DNA of 64,000 nucleotides from Mantis religiosa. Lineage: Eukaryota > Arthropoda > Insecta > Mantodea > Mantidae. Under the pieces are notes generated by a model. It was not told where the DNA came from and ran no database searches. It saw nothing but the letters and a program-made list of their open reading frames with translations. A program made the position numbers and the translations under genes. This document shows, piece by piece, positions 24,931 through 37,746 of the stretch (positions within the stretch are counted from its first letter, which is position 1; each line of letters opens with the position of its first letter). The DNA lies in NCBI GenBank assembly GCA_030765055.1, contig JAUKNK010000148.1, forward strand, positions 203,501 to 267,500, given 5' to 3'.

Positions 24931-27900
24931 CAGTTAGATACAGCACCATATACCAGCAGAACCTATATTTGAAATCTGATTAGTGCACAAGTAGACCCCA
25001 ATCCTACAGTTAGATACAGCGGCATATCCTAGCACAACATGTAACTGTTATCCGTTAAGTGCACAAATAGACCCCAATCGTACAGTTAGATACAGCGACA
25101 TATCCCAGCACAACCTATAACTGTTATCTGTTAAGTGCACAAATAGACCCCAATCCTACAGTTAGATACAGCGGCATACACCAGCACAACCTATAACTGT
25201 TATCTGTTAAGTACACAAATAGACCCCAATCCTACAGTTAGATACAGCGGCATATACGAGCACAACCTATAGCTGTTATCTGTTAAGTGCACAAATAGAC
25301 CCCAAACCTACAGTTAGATACAGCACCATATACCAGCACAACCTACAACTGTTATCTGTTAAGTGCAAAAATAGACACCAATCCTAGGGTTAGATACAGC
25401 GGCATATACGAGCACAACCTATAGCTGTTATCTGTTAAGTGCACAAATAGACCCCAAACCTACAGTTAGATACAGCACCATATACCAGCACAACCTATAA
25501 CTGTTATCTGTTAAGTGCAGAAATAGACCCCAATCCTACAGTTAGATACAGTGGCATATCCCAGCACAAACTATAACTGTTATCTGTAAAGTGCACAAAT
25601 AGACCCCAATCCTACAGTTAGATACAGCGGCATATACCAGCACAACATATAACTGTTGCCTGTTAAGTGCACAAATAGACCCCAAACTTACAGTTAGATA
25701 CAGCACCATATACCAGCAGAACCCATATTTGAAATCTGATTAGTGCACAAATAGATCCCAATCCTACAGTTAGATACTGCGGCATATCCCAGCACAACCT
25801 ATAACTGTTATCTGTTAAGTGCACAAATAGACCCCAATCCTACATTTAGATACATCAGCAAATCCCAGCACAACCTATAACTGTTATCCGTTAAGTGCAC
25901 AAATAGACCCCAATCCTACAGTTAGATACAGCACCATAACCAGCCGAACCTATAACTGTTATCTGTTAAGTGCACAAATAGACCCCAATCCTACAGTTAG
26001 ATACAGCGGCATATACCAGCACAACCTATAACTATTATCTCTTAAGTGCACAAATAGACCCCAATCCTACAGTTATATACAGCGGCATATCCCAGCACAA
26101 CCTATAACTGTTATCTGTTAAGTGCACAAATAGACCCCAATCCTACAGTTAGATACAGCGGCATATCCCAGCACAACCTATAACTGTTATCTGTTAAGTG
26201 CACAAATAGACCCCAAACCTACAGTTAGATACAGCACCGTAACCAGCCGAACCTATAACTGTTATCTGTTAAGTGCACAAATAGACCCCAATCCTACAGT
26301 TAGATACAGCGGCATATACCAGCACAACCTAGAACTATTATCTCTTAAGTGCACAAATAGACCCCAATCCTACAGTTAGATACAGCGGCATATCCCAGCA
26401 CAACTTATAACTGTTATCTGTTAAGTACACATATACTCCCCAATTCTACTGTTAGATACAGCAGCATATCCCAGCACAACCTATATTTTTTATCTGTTAA
26501 GTGCACAATTAGACCCCAATCCTACAGTTAGATACATCACCATATCCCAGCACAACCTATAACTGTTATCTGTTAAGTGCACAAATAGACCTTAATCCTA
26601 CAGTTAGATACAGCGGCATATCCTAGCACAACCTATAACTGTTATCTGTTAAGTGCACAAATAGACTCCAATCCTACAGGTAGATACAGCGTCATATCCC
26701 AGCACAACCTATAACTGTTATCCGTTAAGTGCACAAATAGACCCCAATCCTACAGTTAGATACAGCGGCATATCCCAGCATAACCTATAACTGTTATCTG
26801 TTAAGTGCACAACTAGACCCCAATCCTACAGTTAGATACAGCGGCATATCCCAGCACAACCTATAACTGTTATCTGTTAAGTGCACAAATAGACCCCAAT
26901 TCTGCAGTTGGATACAGCGTCATATCCCAGCACAACCTATATTTGTTATCTGCTAAGTGCACAAATGGACCCCAAGCCTACGGTTAGGTTCAGCACCATA
27001 TCCCAGCACAACCTAAATTTGTTATCTGTTAAGTGCACAAATTGACCCCAATCCTACAGTTAGATACAGCACCATATACCTGCACAACCTATATTTGTTA
27101 CCTGTTTATTGCACAAATAGAACCCAATTTTACAGTTAGATACAGCAGCATACCCCAACACAACCTATATTTGTTATCTGTTATGTGCACAATTAGACCC
27201 CAAGCCTATAGTTAGATACAGCACCATACCCCAGCACAACCTAAATTTGTTATCTGTTAAGTGCACAATTTGACCCCAAGCCTACGGTTAGATACAGTGA
27301 CATATCCCAGCACAACCTATAACTGTTATCTTTTAAGGGCACAAATAGACCCCAATCCTACAGTTAGATACATCAGCAAATCCCAGCACAACCTATAACT
27401 GTTATCCGTTAAGTGCACAAATAGACCCCAATCTTACAGTAAGATACAGCGGCATATCCCAGCACAACCTATAACTGTTATCTGTTAAGTGCACAAATAA
27501 ACCCCAATCCTACAGATAGATACAGCGGCATATCCAAGCACAACCTATAACTGTTATCCGTTAAGTGCACAAATAGACCCCAATCCTACAGTTAGATACA
27601 GCGGCATATCCCAGCACAACCTATAACTGTTATCTGTTAAGTGCACAAATAGACCCCAATCCTACAGTTAGATACAGCACCATATCCCAGCACAACCTAT
27701 AACTGTTATCTGTTAAGTGCAAAAATAGACCTTAATCCTACAGTTAGATACAGCGGCATATCCTAGCACAACCTATAACTGTTATCTTTTAAGTGCACAA
27801 ATTGACCCCAAGCCTACAGTTAGATACAGCACCATATACCAGCAGAACCTGTAACTGTTATCTGTTAAGTGCACAAATAGACCCCAATCCTACAGATATA

Positions 27901-29790
27901 TACAGCGGCATATACCAGCACATCCTATAACTGTTATCTGTTAAGTGCACAAATAGACCCCAATCCTACAGATATATACAGCGGCATATACCTGCACAAC
28001 CTATAACTGTTATCTCTTAAGTACACAAATAGTCCCCAATTCTACTGTTAGATACAGCAGCATATCCCAGCACAACCTAAAACTGTTATCTGTTAAGTAC
28101 ACAATTAGACCCCAATCCTACAGTTAGATACAGCAGCATATCCCAGCACAACCTGTATCTGTTATCTGTTGTGTGCACAAATAGACCCCAATCCTACAGT
28201 TAGATACAGCGGCATATACCAGCACAACCTATAACTGTTATCTGTTAAGTGCACAAATAGACCCCAAACCTACAGTTAGATACAGCGGCATATCCCAGCA
28301 CAACCTATAACTGTTATCTGTTAAGTGCACAAATAGACCCCAATCGTACAGTTAGATACAGCACCGTATACCAGCAGAACCTATAACTGTTATCTGTTAA
28401 GTACCCAAATAGTCCCCAATTCTACTGTTAGATACAGCAGCATATCCCAGCACAACCTATATTTGTTATCTGTTAAGTGCACAATTAGACCCCAATCCTA
28501 CAGTTAGATACAGCACCATATCCCAGCACAACCTATATCTGTTATCTGTTAAGTGCACAAATAGACCCCAATCCTACAGTTAGAAACAGCGGCATATACC
28601 AGCACAACCTATAACTGTTATCTGTTAAGTGCACAAATAGACTGCAAACCTACAGTTAGATACAGCACCATAAACCAGCAGAACCTATATTTGAAATCTG
28701 ATTAGTGCACAAATAGACCCCAATCCTTTAGTTAGATACAGCGGCATATCCCAGCACAACCTATAACTGTTATCCGTTAAGTGCACAAATAGACCCCAAT
28801 CGTACAGTTAGATACAGCGACATATCCCAGCACAACATATAACTGTTATCTGTTAAGTGCACAAATAGTCCCCAATCCTACAGTTAGATACAGCGGCATA
28901 TACCAGCACAACCTATAACTGTTATCTGTTAAGTGCACAAATAGACCCCAATCGTACAGTTAGATACAGCGACATACACCAGCACAACCTATAACTGTTA
29001 TCTGTTAAGTGCACAAATAGACCCCAATCCTACAGTTAGATACAGCGGCATATACCAGCACAACCTATAACTGTTATCTGTTAAGTGCACAAATAGAACC
29101 CAATTCTACAGTTAGATACAGCGGCATATCCCAGCACAGCCTATAACTGTTATCTGTTATGTGCACAAATAGACCCCAATCCTACAGTTAGATACAGCGG
29201 CATATACCAGCACAACCTATAACTGTTATCTGTTAAGTGCACAAATAGACCCCAATCCTAGGGTTAGATACAGCACCATATCCCAGCACAACCTATAACT
29301 GTTATCTGTTAAGTGCACAATTAGACCCCAATCCTACAGTTAATACAGCAGCATATCCCACCACAACCTATAACTGTTATCTGTTAAGTGCACAAATAGT
29401 CCCGAATCCTACAGTTAGATACAGCAGCATATCCCAGCACAACCTATAACTGTTATCTGTTAAGTGCAGAAATAGACCCCAATCCTACGGCTAGATACAG
29501 TGGCATATCCCAGCACAAACTATAACTGTTATCTGTTAAGTGCACAAATAGAGCCCAATCCTACAGTTAGATACAGCGGCATACACCAGCACAACCTATA
29601 ACTGTTATCTGTTAAGTGCACAAATAGACCCCAATCCTACAGTTAGATACAGCGGCATATCCCAGCACAACCTATAACTGTTATCTGTTATGTGCACAAA
29701 TAGACCCCAATCCTACAGTTAGATACAGCGGCATATCCCAGCACAACCTATGTCTGTTATCTGTTAAGTGCACAAATATACCCCAATCCT
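24931..29790. repeat. Large higher-order block C, copy 2 (about 4.9 kb)
   Basis: Counterpart of 21,060-24,930 enlarged by blocks of whole monomers: nine extra monomers at about 26,500-27,180, four at about 27,480-27,830, and a net one further on. The extra nine include left-type units (TATATTTG, AAATGGACCCCAAGCC, TAAATTTG) at 26,930-27,180. At 29,791 the starting pattern of the block appears again (CAAGTAGACC at about 29,850, as at about 24,989), so a third, shorter copy begins and runs to about 30,450. The part from 27,790 is the source or sister of 34,560-36,900. Confidence 0.85.
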
Positions 29791-30790
29791 ACAGTTAGAT
29801 ACAGCACCATATACCAGCAGAACCTATATTTGAAATCTGATTAGTGCACAAGTAGACCCCAATCCTACAGTTAGATACAGCGGCATATCCTAGCACAACA
29901 TGTAACTGTTATCCGTTAAGTGCACAAATAGACCCCAATCGTACAGTTAGATACAGCGACATATCCCAGCACAACCTATAACTGTTATCTGTTAAGTGCA
30001 CAAATAGACCCCAATCCTACAGTTAGATACAGCGGCATACACCAGCACAACCTATAACTGTTATCTGTTAAGTGCACAAATAGACCCCAATCCTACAGTT
30101 AGATACAGAGGCATATCCCAGCACAACCTATAACTGTTATCTGTTATGTGCACAAATAGACCCCAATCCTACAGTTAGATACAGCGGCATATACCAGCAC
30201 AACCTATAACTCTTATCTGTTAAGTGCACAAATAGTCCCCAATTCTACTGTTAGATACAGCAGCATATCCCAGCACAACCTATAACTGTTATCTGTTAAG
30301 TGCACAATTAGACCCCAATCCTACAGTTAATACAGCACCATATCCCAGCACAACCTATAACTGTTATCTGTTAAGTGCACAAATAGTCCCGAATCCTACA
30401 GTTAGATACAGCAGCATATCCCAGCACAACCTATAACTGTTATCTGTTAAGTGCACAAATAGACCCCAATCCTACAGTTAGATACAGCGGCATATCCCAG
30501 CACAACCTATAACTGTTATCTGTTAAGTGCACAAATAGACCCCAATCCTACGGTTAGATACAGTGGCATATCCCAGCACAAACTATATCTGTTATCTGTT
30601 AAGTGCACAAATAGACCCCAATCCTACAGTTAGATACAGCGGCATATACCAGCAGAACCCATATTTGAAATCTGATTAGTGCACAAATAGACCCCAATCC
30701 TACAGTTAGATACAGCGGCATATCCCAGGACAACCTATAACTGTTATCCGTTAAGTGCACAAATAGACCCCAATCGTACAGTTAGATACA
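29791..30790. repeat. Partial third start of block C and following right-type monomers
   Basis: The first monomers repeat the opening of block C (TTTGAAATCTGATTAG, CAAGTAGACC, GTTATCCG, CGTACAG, CAGCGACATATCC). At 30,324 occurs CAGTTAATACAGC, a 75-bp unit that lacks the G of AGATAC; the same deletion is seen at 24,400, 29,337, 36,482 and 39,063. A second four-unit module with TTTGAAATCTGATTAG (about 30,664) and CGTACAG (about 30,775) closes the segment. Confidence 0.75.
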
Positions 30791-32025
30791 GCGACATATC
30801 CCAGCACAACCTAATTACTGTTATCTGTTAAGTGCACAAATAGACCCCAATCCTATAGTTAGATACAGCGGCATATACCAGCACAACATATAACTGTTAT
30901 CTGATAAGTGCACAAATAGAACCCAATTCTACAGTTAGATACAGCGGCATATCCCAGCACAGCCTATAACTGTTATCTGTTAAGTGCACAAATAGACCCC
31001 AATCCTACAGTTAGATACAGCGGCATATACCAGCACAGCCTATAACTGTTATCTGTTAAGTGCACAAATAGACCCCAATCCTACAGTTAGATACAGCGGC
31101 ATATACCAGCACAACATATAACTGTTATCTGATAAGTGCACAAATAGAACCCAATTCTACAGTTAGATACAGCGGCATATCCCAGCACAGCCTATAACTG
31201 TTATCTGTTATGTGCACAAATAGACCCCAATCCTACAGTTAGATACAGCGGCATATACCAGCACAACCTATAACTGTTATCTGTTAAGTGCACAAATAGA
31301 CCCCAATCCTAGGGTTAGATACAGCACCATATCCCAGCACAACCTATATTTGTTATCTGTTAGGTGCACAATTAGAGCCCAATCCTACAGTTAGTTACAG
31401 CACCATATCCCAGCACAACCTATAACTGTTATCTGTTAAGTGCACAAATAGTCCCGAATCCTACAGTTAGATACAGCAGCATATCCCAGCACAACCTATA
31501 ACTGTTATCTGTTAAGTGCAGAAATAGACCCCAATCCTACGGTTAGATACAGTGGCATATACCAGCACAACCTATAACTGTTATCTGTTAAGTGCACAAA
31601 TAGACCCCAATTCTACTGTTAGATACAGCACCACATACTTGCACAACCTATATTTGAAATCTGATTAGTGCACAAATAGACCCCAATCCTACAGTTAGAT
31701 ACAGCGGCATATCCCAGCACAACCTATAACTGTTATCTGTTAAGTGCACAAATAGACCCCAATCCTACGGTTAGATACAGTGGCATATCCCAGCACAAAC
31801 TATATCTGTTATCTGTTAAGTGCACAAATAGACCCCAATCCTACAGTTAGATACAGCGGCATATACCAGCAGAACCCATATTTGAAATCTGATTAGTGCA
31901 CAAATAGACTCCAATCCTACAGTTAGATACAGCGGCATATCCCAGCACAACCTATAACTGTTATCTGTTAAGTGCACAAATAGACCCCAATCCTACAGTT
32001 AGATACATCAGCAAATCCCAGCACA
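30790..32025. repeat. 1,445-bp duplication, copy 1
   Basis: CTAATTACTG at 30,811, CTGATAAGTG at 30,901 and 31,129, and CCTAGGG at 31,308 recur at 32,256, 32,346, 32,574 and 32,753, all at an offset of 1,445 bp (19 monomers plus 1 bp). Later landmarks (CAGAAATAG 31,519, AGAACCC 31,871) recur at an offset of 1,293, so copy 2 has lost two monomers. Inside, the CTGATAAGTG group is itself doubled 228 bp (3 monomers) apart. Confidence 0.85.
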
Positions 32026-33315
32026 ACCTATAACTTTTATCCGTTAAGTGCACAAATAGACCCCAATCCTACATTGAGATACAGCGGTATATCCCAGCAC
32101 AACCTATAACTGTTACCTGTTAAGTGCACAAATAGACCCATATCCTACAGTTAGATACAGCGGCATATACCAGCACAACCTATAACTGTTATCTGTTAAG
32201 TGCACAAATTGACCCCAATCCTACAGTTAGATACAGCGACATATCCCAGCACAACCTAATTACTGTTATCTGTTAAGTGCACAAATAGACCCCAATCCTA
32301 TAGTTAGATACAGCGGCATATACCAGCACAACATATAACTGTTATCTGATAAGTGCACAAATAGAACCCAATTCTACAGTTAGATACAGCGGCATATCCC
32401 AGCACAGCCTATAACTGTTATCTGTTAAGTGCACAAATAGACCCCAATCCTACAGTTAGATACAGCGGCATATACCAGCACAGCCTATAACTGTTATCTG
32501 TTAAGTGCACAAATAGACCCCAATCCTACAGTTAGATACAGCGGCATATACCAGCACAACATATAACTGTTATCTGATAAGTGCACAAATAGAACCCAAT
32601 TCTACAGTTAGATACAGCGGCATATCCCAGCACAGCCTATAACTGTTATCTGTTATGTGCACAAATAGACCCCAATCCTACAGTTAGATACAGCGGCATA
32701 TACCAGCACAACCTATAACTGTTATCTGTTAAGTGCACAAATAGACCCCAATCCTAGGGTTAGATACAGCAGCATATCCCAGCACAACCTATAACTGTTA
32801 TCTGTTAAGTGCAGAAATAGACCCCAATCCTACGGTTAGATACAGTGGCATATACCAGCACAACCTATAACTGTTATCTGTTAAGTGCACAAATAGACCC
32901 CAATTCTACTGTTAGATACAGCACCATATACTTGCACAACCTATATTTGAAATCTGATTAGTGCACAAATAGACCCCAATCCTACAGTTAGATACAGCGG
33001 CATATCCCAGCACAACCTATAACTGTTATCTGTTAAGTGCACAAATAGACCCCAATCCTACGGTTAGATACAGTGGCATATCCCAGCACAAACTATATCT
33101 GTTATCTGTTAAGTGCACAAATAGACCCCAATCCTACAGTTAGATACAGCGGCATATACCAGCAGAACCCATATTTGAAATCTGATTAGTGCACAAATAG
33201 ACTCCAATCCTACAGTTAGATACAGCGGCATATCCCAGCACAACCTATAACTGTTATCTGTTAAGTGCACAAATAGACCCCAATCCTACAGTTAGATACA
33301 TCAGCAAATCCCAGC
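32026..33315. repeat. 1,445-bp duplication, copy 2 and junction
   Basis: Two to three linking monomers (32,026-32,235; GTATATCCC and AGACCCATATCC variants) lead into the second copy, about 32,235-33,315. It matches 30,790-32,025 but lacks the two monomers carrying TTAGGTGCACAATTAGAGCC and AGTCCCGAATCC. It ends where CATCAGCAAATCC is followed by CTAATTACTG at 33,321. Confidence 0.83.
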
Positions 33316-34560
33316 ACAACCTAATTACTGTTATCTGTTAAGTGCACAAATAGACCCCAATCTTACAGTTAGATACAGCGGCATATACCAGCACAACCTA
33401 TAACTGTTTACTGTTAAGTGCACAAATAGACCCCAATCCTACAGGTAGATACAGCGGCATATCCCAGTACAACCTATAGCTGTTATCTGTTAAGTGCACA
33501 AATAGACCCCAATCCTACAGTTAGATACAGCGGCATATACCAGCACAAACTATAACTGTTATCTCTTAAGTGCACAAATAGACCCCAATCCTACAGTTAG
33601 ATACAGCACCATATCCCAGAACAACCTATAACTGTTATCTGTTAAGTGCACAAATAGACCTTAATCCTACAGTTAGATACAGCGGCATATCCTAGCAGAA
33701 CCTAAAACTGTTATCTGTTAAGTGCACAAAAAGACCCCAATCCTACAGTTAGATACAGCGGCATATCCCAGCACAACCTATAACTGTTATCTGTTAAGTG
33801 CACAAATAGACCCCAATCTTACAGTTAGATACAGCGGCATATCCAAGCAGAACTTATAACTGTTATCTGTTAAATGCACAAATAGACCCCAATCCTACAG
33901 TTAGATACAGCGGCATATCCCAGCACAACCTATAACTGTTATCTGTTAAGTGCACAAATAGATCCCAATCCTACCGTTAGATAAAGCACCATATCCCAGC
34001 GCAACCTATAACTATTATCTGTTAAGTACACAATTAGACCCCAAACCAACAGTTAGATACAGCGGCATATCCCAGCACAACCTGTATCTGTTATCTGTTA
34101 AGTGCACAAATAGACCCCAATCCTACAGTTAGATACAGCGGCATATACCAGCACAACCTATAACTGTTATCTGTTATGTGCACAAATAGACCCCAATTCT
34201 ACTGTTAGATACAGCAGCATATCCCAGCACAACCTATAACTGTTATCTGTTAAGTACACAAATAGACCTTACTCCTACAGTTATATATAGCGGCATATAC
34301 CAGCACAACCTATAACTGTTATCTGTTAAGTGCACAAATAGACCCCAATCCTAGGGTTAAATACAGCACCATATCCCAGCACAACCTATAACTGTTATCT
34401 GTTAAGTGCACAAATAGTCCCCAATTCTACTGTTAGATACAGCAGCAATTCCCAGCACAACCTATATTTGTTATCTGTTAAGTGCACAATTAGACCCCAA
34501 TCCTACAGTTAGATACAGCACAATATCCCAGCACAACCTATAACTGTTATCTGTTAAGTG
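33316..34560. repeat. Right-type monomers containing the CCCAGAACAACC block
   Basis: A 0.58-kb set at about 33,420-34,000 (CTACAGGTAGATAC 33,442; CCCAGAACAACC 33,615; ATCCAAGCAG 33,841; GATCCCAATCCTACCG 33,961) recurs at 40,256-40,836, an offset of 6,836 bp, and in part at 44,440-44,916, an offset of 11,016 bp. From 34,000 to 34,560 the monomers are mixed AGT-type and CGG-type; one carries CCTACTCC-like GACCTTACTCC near 34,266, seen again near 41,560. Confidence 0.78.
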
Positions 34561-36900
34561 CACAAATTGACACCAAGCCTACAGTTAGATACAGCACCAT
34601 ATACCAGCAGAACCTGTAACTGTTATCTGTTAAATGCACAAATAGACCCCAATCCTACAGATATATACAGCGGCATATACCAGCACATCCTATAACTGTT
34701 ATCTGTTAAGTGCACAAATAGACCCCAATCCTACAGATATATACAGCGGCATATACCAGCACAACCTATAACTGTTATCTCTTAAGTACACAAATAGTCC
34801 CCAATTCTACAGTAAGATACAGCAGCATATCCCAGCACAACCTAAAACTGTTATCTGTTAAGTGCACAATTAGACCCCAATCCTACAGTAAGATACAGTG
34901 GCATATCGCAGCACAACCTGTATCTGTTATCTGTTGAGTGCACAAATAGACCCCAATCCTACAGTTAGATACAGCGGCATATACCAGCACAACCTATAAC
35001 TGTTATCTGTTAAGTGCACAAATAGACCCCAAACCTACAGTTAGATACAGCGGCATATCCCAGCACAACCTATAACTGTTATCTGTTAAGTGCACAAATA
35101 GACCCCAATCGTACAGTTCGATACAGCACCGTATACCAGCAGAACCTATAACTGTTATCTGTTAAGTACCCAAATAGTCCCCAATTCTACTGTTAGATAC
35201 AGCAGCATATCCCAGCACAACCTATATTTGTTATCTGTTAAGTGCACAATTAGACCCCAATCCTACAGTTAGATACAGCACCATATCCCAGCACAACCTA
35301 TATCTGTTATCTGTTAAGTGCACAAATAGACCCCAATCCTACAGTTAGATACAGCGGCATATACCAGCACAACTTATAACTGTTATCTGTTAAGTGCACA
35401 AATAGACCCCAAACCTACAGTTAGATACAGCACCATATACCAGCAGAATTTATATTTGGAATCTGATTAGTGCACAAATAGAACCCAATCCTACAGTTAG
35501 ATACAGCGGCATATCCCAGCACAACATATAACTGTTATCCGTTAAGTGCACAAATAGACCCCAATCGTACAGTTAGATACAGCGACATATCCCAGCACAA
35601 CCTATAACTGTTATCTGTTAAGTGCACAAATAGACCCCAATCTTACAGTTAGATACAGCGGCATATACCAGCACAACCTATAACTGTTATCTGTTAAGTG
35701 CACAAATAGAACCCAATCCTACAGTTAGATACAGCGGCATATCCCAGCACAGCCTATAACTGTTATCTGTTATGTGCACAAATAGACCCCAATCCTACAG
35801 TTAGATACAGCGGCATATAGCAGCACAACCTATAACTGTTATTTGTTAAGTGCACAATTAGACCCCAATCCTACAGTTAGATACAGCGGCATATCCCAGC
35901 ACAACCTATATCTGTTATCTGTTAAGTGCACAAATATACCCCAATCCTACAGTTAGATACAGCACCATATACCAGCAGAACCTATATTTGAAGTCTGATT
36001 AGTGCACAAGTAGACCCCAATCCTACAGTTAGATACAGCGGCATATCCTAGCACAACATGTAACTGTTATCCGTTAAGTGCACAAATAGACCCAAATCGT
36101 ACAGTTAGATACAGCGACATATCCCAGCACAACCTATAACTGTTATCTGTTAAGTGCACAAATAGACCCCAATCCTACAGTTAGATACAGCGGCATACAC
36201 CAGCACAACCTAAAACTGTTATCTGTTAAGTGCACAAATAGACCCCAATTCTACAGTTAGATACAGCGGCATATCCCAGCACAACCTATAACTGTTATCT
36301 GTTATGTGCACAAATAGACCCCAATCCTACAGTTAGATACAGCGGTGTATACCAGCACAACCTATAACTCTTATCTGTTAAGTGCACAAATAGTCCCCAA
36401 TTCTACTGTTAGTTACAGCAGCATATCCCAGCACAACCTATAACTGTTATCTGTTAAGTGCACAATTAGACCCCAATCCTACAGTTAATACAGCACCAAT
36501 TCCCAGCACCACCTATAACTGTTATCTGTTAGGTGCACAAATAGTCCCCAATCCTACAGTTAGATACAGCAGCATATCCCAGCACAACCTATAACTGTTA
36601 TCTGTTAAGTGCACAAATAGTCGCCAATTCTACTGTTAGATACAGCACCATATACTTGCACAACTTATATTTGAAATCTGATTAGTGCACAAATAGACCC
36701 CAATCCTACAGTTAGATACAGCGGCATATCCCAGCACAGCCTATAACTGTTATCTGTTAAGTGCACAAATAGACCCCAATCCTACGGTTAGATACTGTGG
36801 CATATCCCAGCACAAACTATAACTGTTATCTGTTAAGTGCACAAATAGACCCCAGTCCTACAGTTAGATACAGCGGCATATACCAGCAGAACCCATATTT
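34560..36900. repeat. Relative of block C, offset about 6.2-6.8 kb
   Basis: Begins with CAAATTGACACCAAGCC at 34,563, matching 27,798 (offset 6,765). AACCTGTAAC at 34,611 matches 27,846 and GTACCCAAATAG at 35,166 matches 28,401 at the same offset. CAAGTAGACC (about 36,008) and CAGTTAATAC (36,482) match about 29,850 and 30,324 at an offset of 6,158, so this copy lacks about eight monomers present in the other. From 35,240 onward this block is also copy 1 of the 2.5-kb duplication. Confidence 0.82.
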
Positions 36901-37225
36901 GAAATCTGATTAGTGTACAAATAGACTCCAATCCTACAGTTAGATACAGCGGCATATCCCAGCACAACCTATAACTGTTATCTGTTAAGTGCACAAATAG
37001 ACCCCAATCCTACAGTTAGATACATCAGCAAATCCCAGCACAACCTATAACTGTTATCCGTTAAGTGCACAAATAGACCCCAATCCTACATTTAGATACA
37101 GCGGTATATCCCAGCACAACCTATAACTGTTATCTGTTAAGTGCACAAATAGACCCATATCTTACAGTTAGATACAGCGGCATATACCAGCACAACCTAT
37201 AACTGTTATCTGTTAAGTGCACAAA
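35240..37225. repeat. About 2.5-kb-offset duplication, copy 1
   Basis: Corresponds to 37,747-39,806. The opening landmark CAATTAGACC is at 35,247 and 37,754 and the unusual CAGAATTTATATTTGG at 35,444 and 37,951 (offset 2,507). CAAGTAGACC (about 36,008 and 38,589), CAGTTAATAC (36,482 and 39,063) and TCGCCAATTC (36,621 and 39,202) are offset by 2,581. The block also contains a second TCGCCAATTC at 37,229, 608 bp (8 monomers) from the first. Confidence 0.85.
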
Positions 37226-37746
37226 TAGTCGCCAATTCTACTGTTAGATACAGCACCATATACTTGCACAACTTATATTTGAAATCTGATTAGTGCACAA
37301 ATAGACCCCAATCCTACAGTTAGATACAGCGGCATATCCCAGCACAACCTATAACTGTTATCTGTTAAGTGCACAAATAGACCCCAATCCTACATTTAGA
37401 TACAGCGGTATATCCCAGCACAACCTATAACTGTTATCTGTTAAGTGCACAAATAGACCCCAATCCTACAGTTAGATACAGCGGCATATCCCAGCACAAC
37501 CTATAACTGTTTTCTGTTAAGTGCACAATTAGACCCCAACCCTACAGTTAGATACAGCACCATATCCCAGCACAACCTATAACTGTTATCTGTTAAGTGC
37601 ACAAATAGACCTTAATCCTACAGTTAGACACAGCGTCATATTCTAGCAAAACCTATAACTGTTATCTGTTAAGTGCACAAAGAGACCCCAATCCTACAGA
37701 TATATACAGCGGCATATACCAGCACAACCTATAACTGTTATCTGTT
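37226..37746. repeat. Spacer monomers between the 2.5-kb copies
   Basis: About seven right-type monomers, including AAGAGACCCC at 37,679 joined to a CTACAGATATATACAGC unit, and CAGCGTCATATTCTAGC near 37,632. The region joins copy 1 to copy 2 and contains only satellite. Confidence 0.7.
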
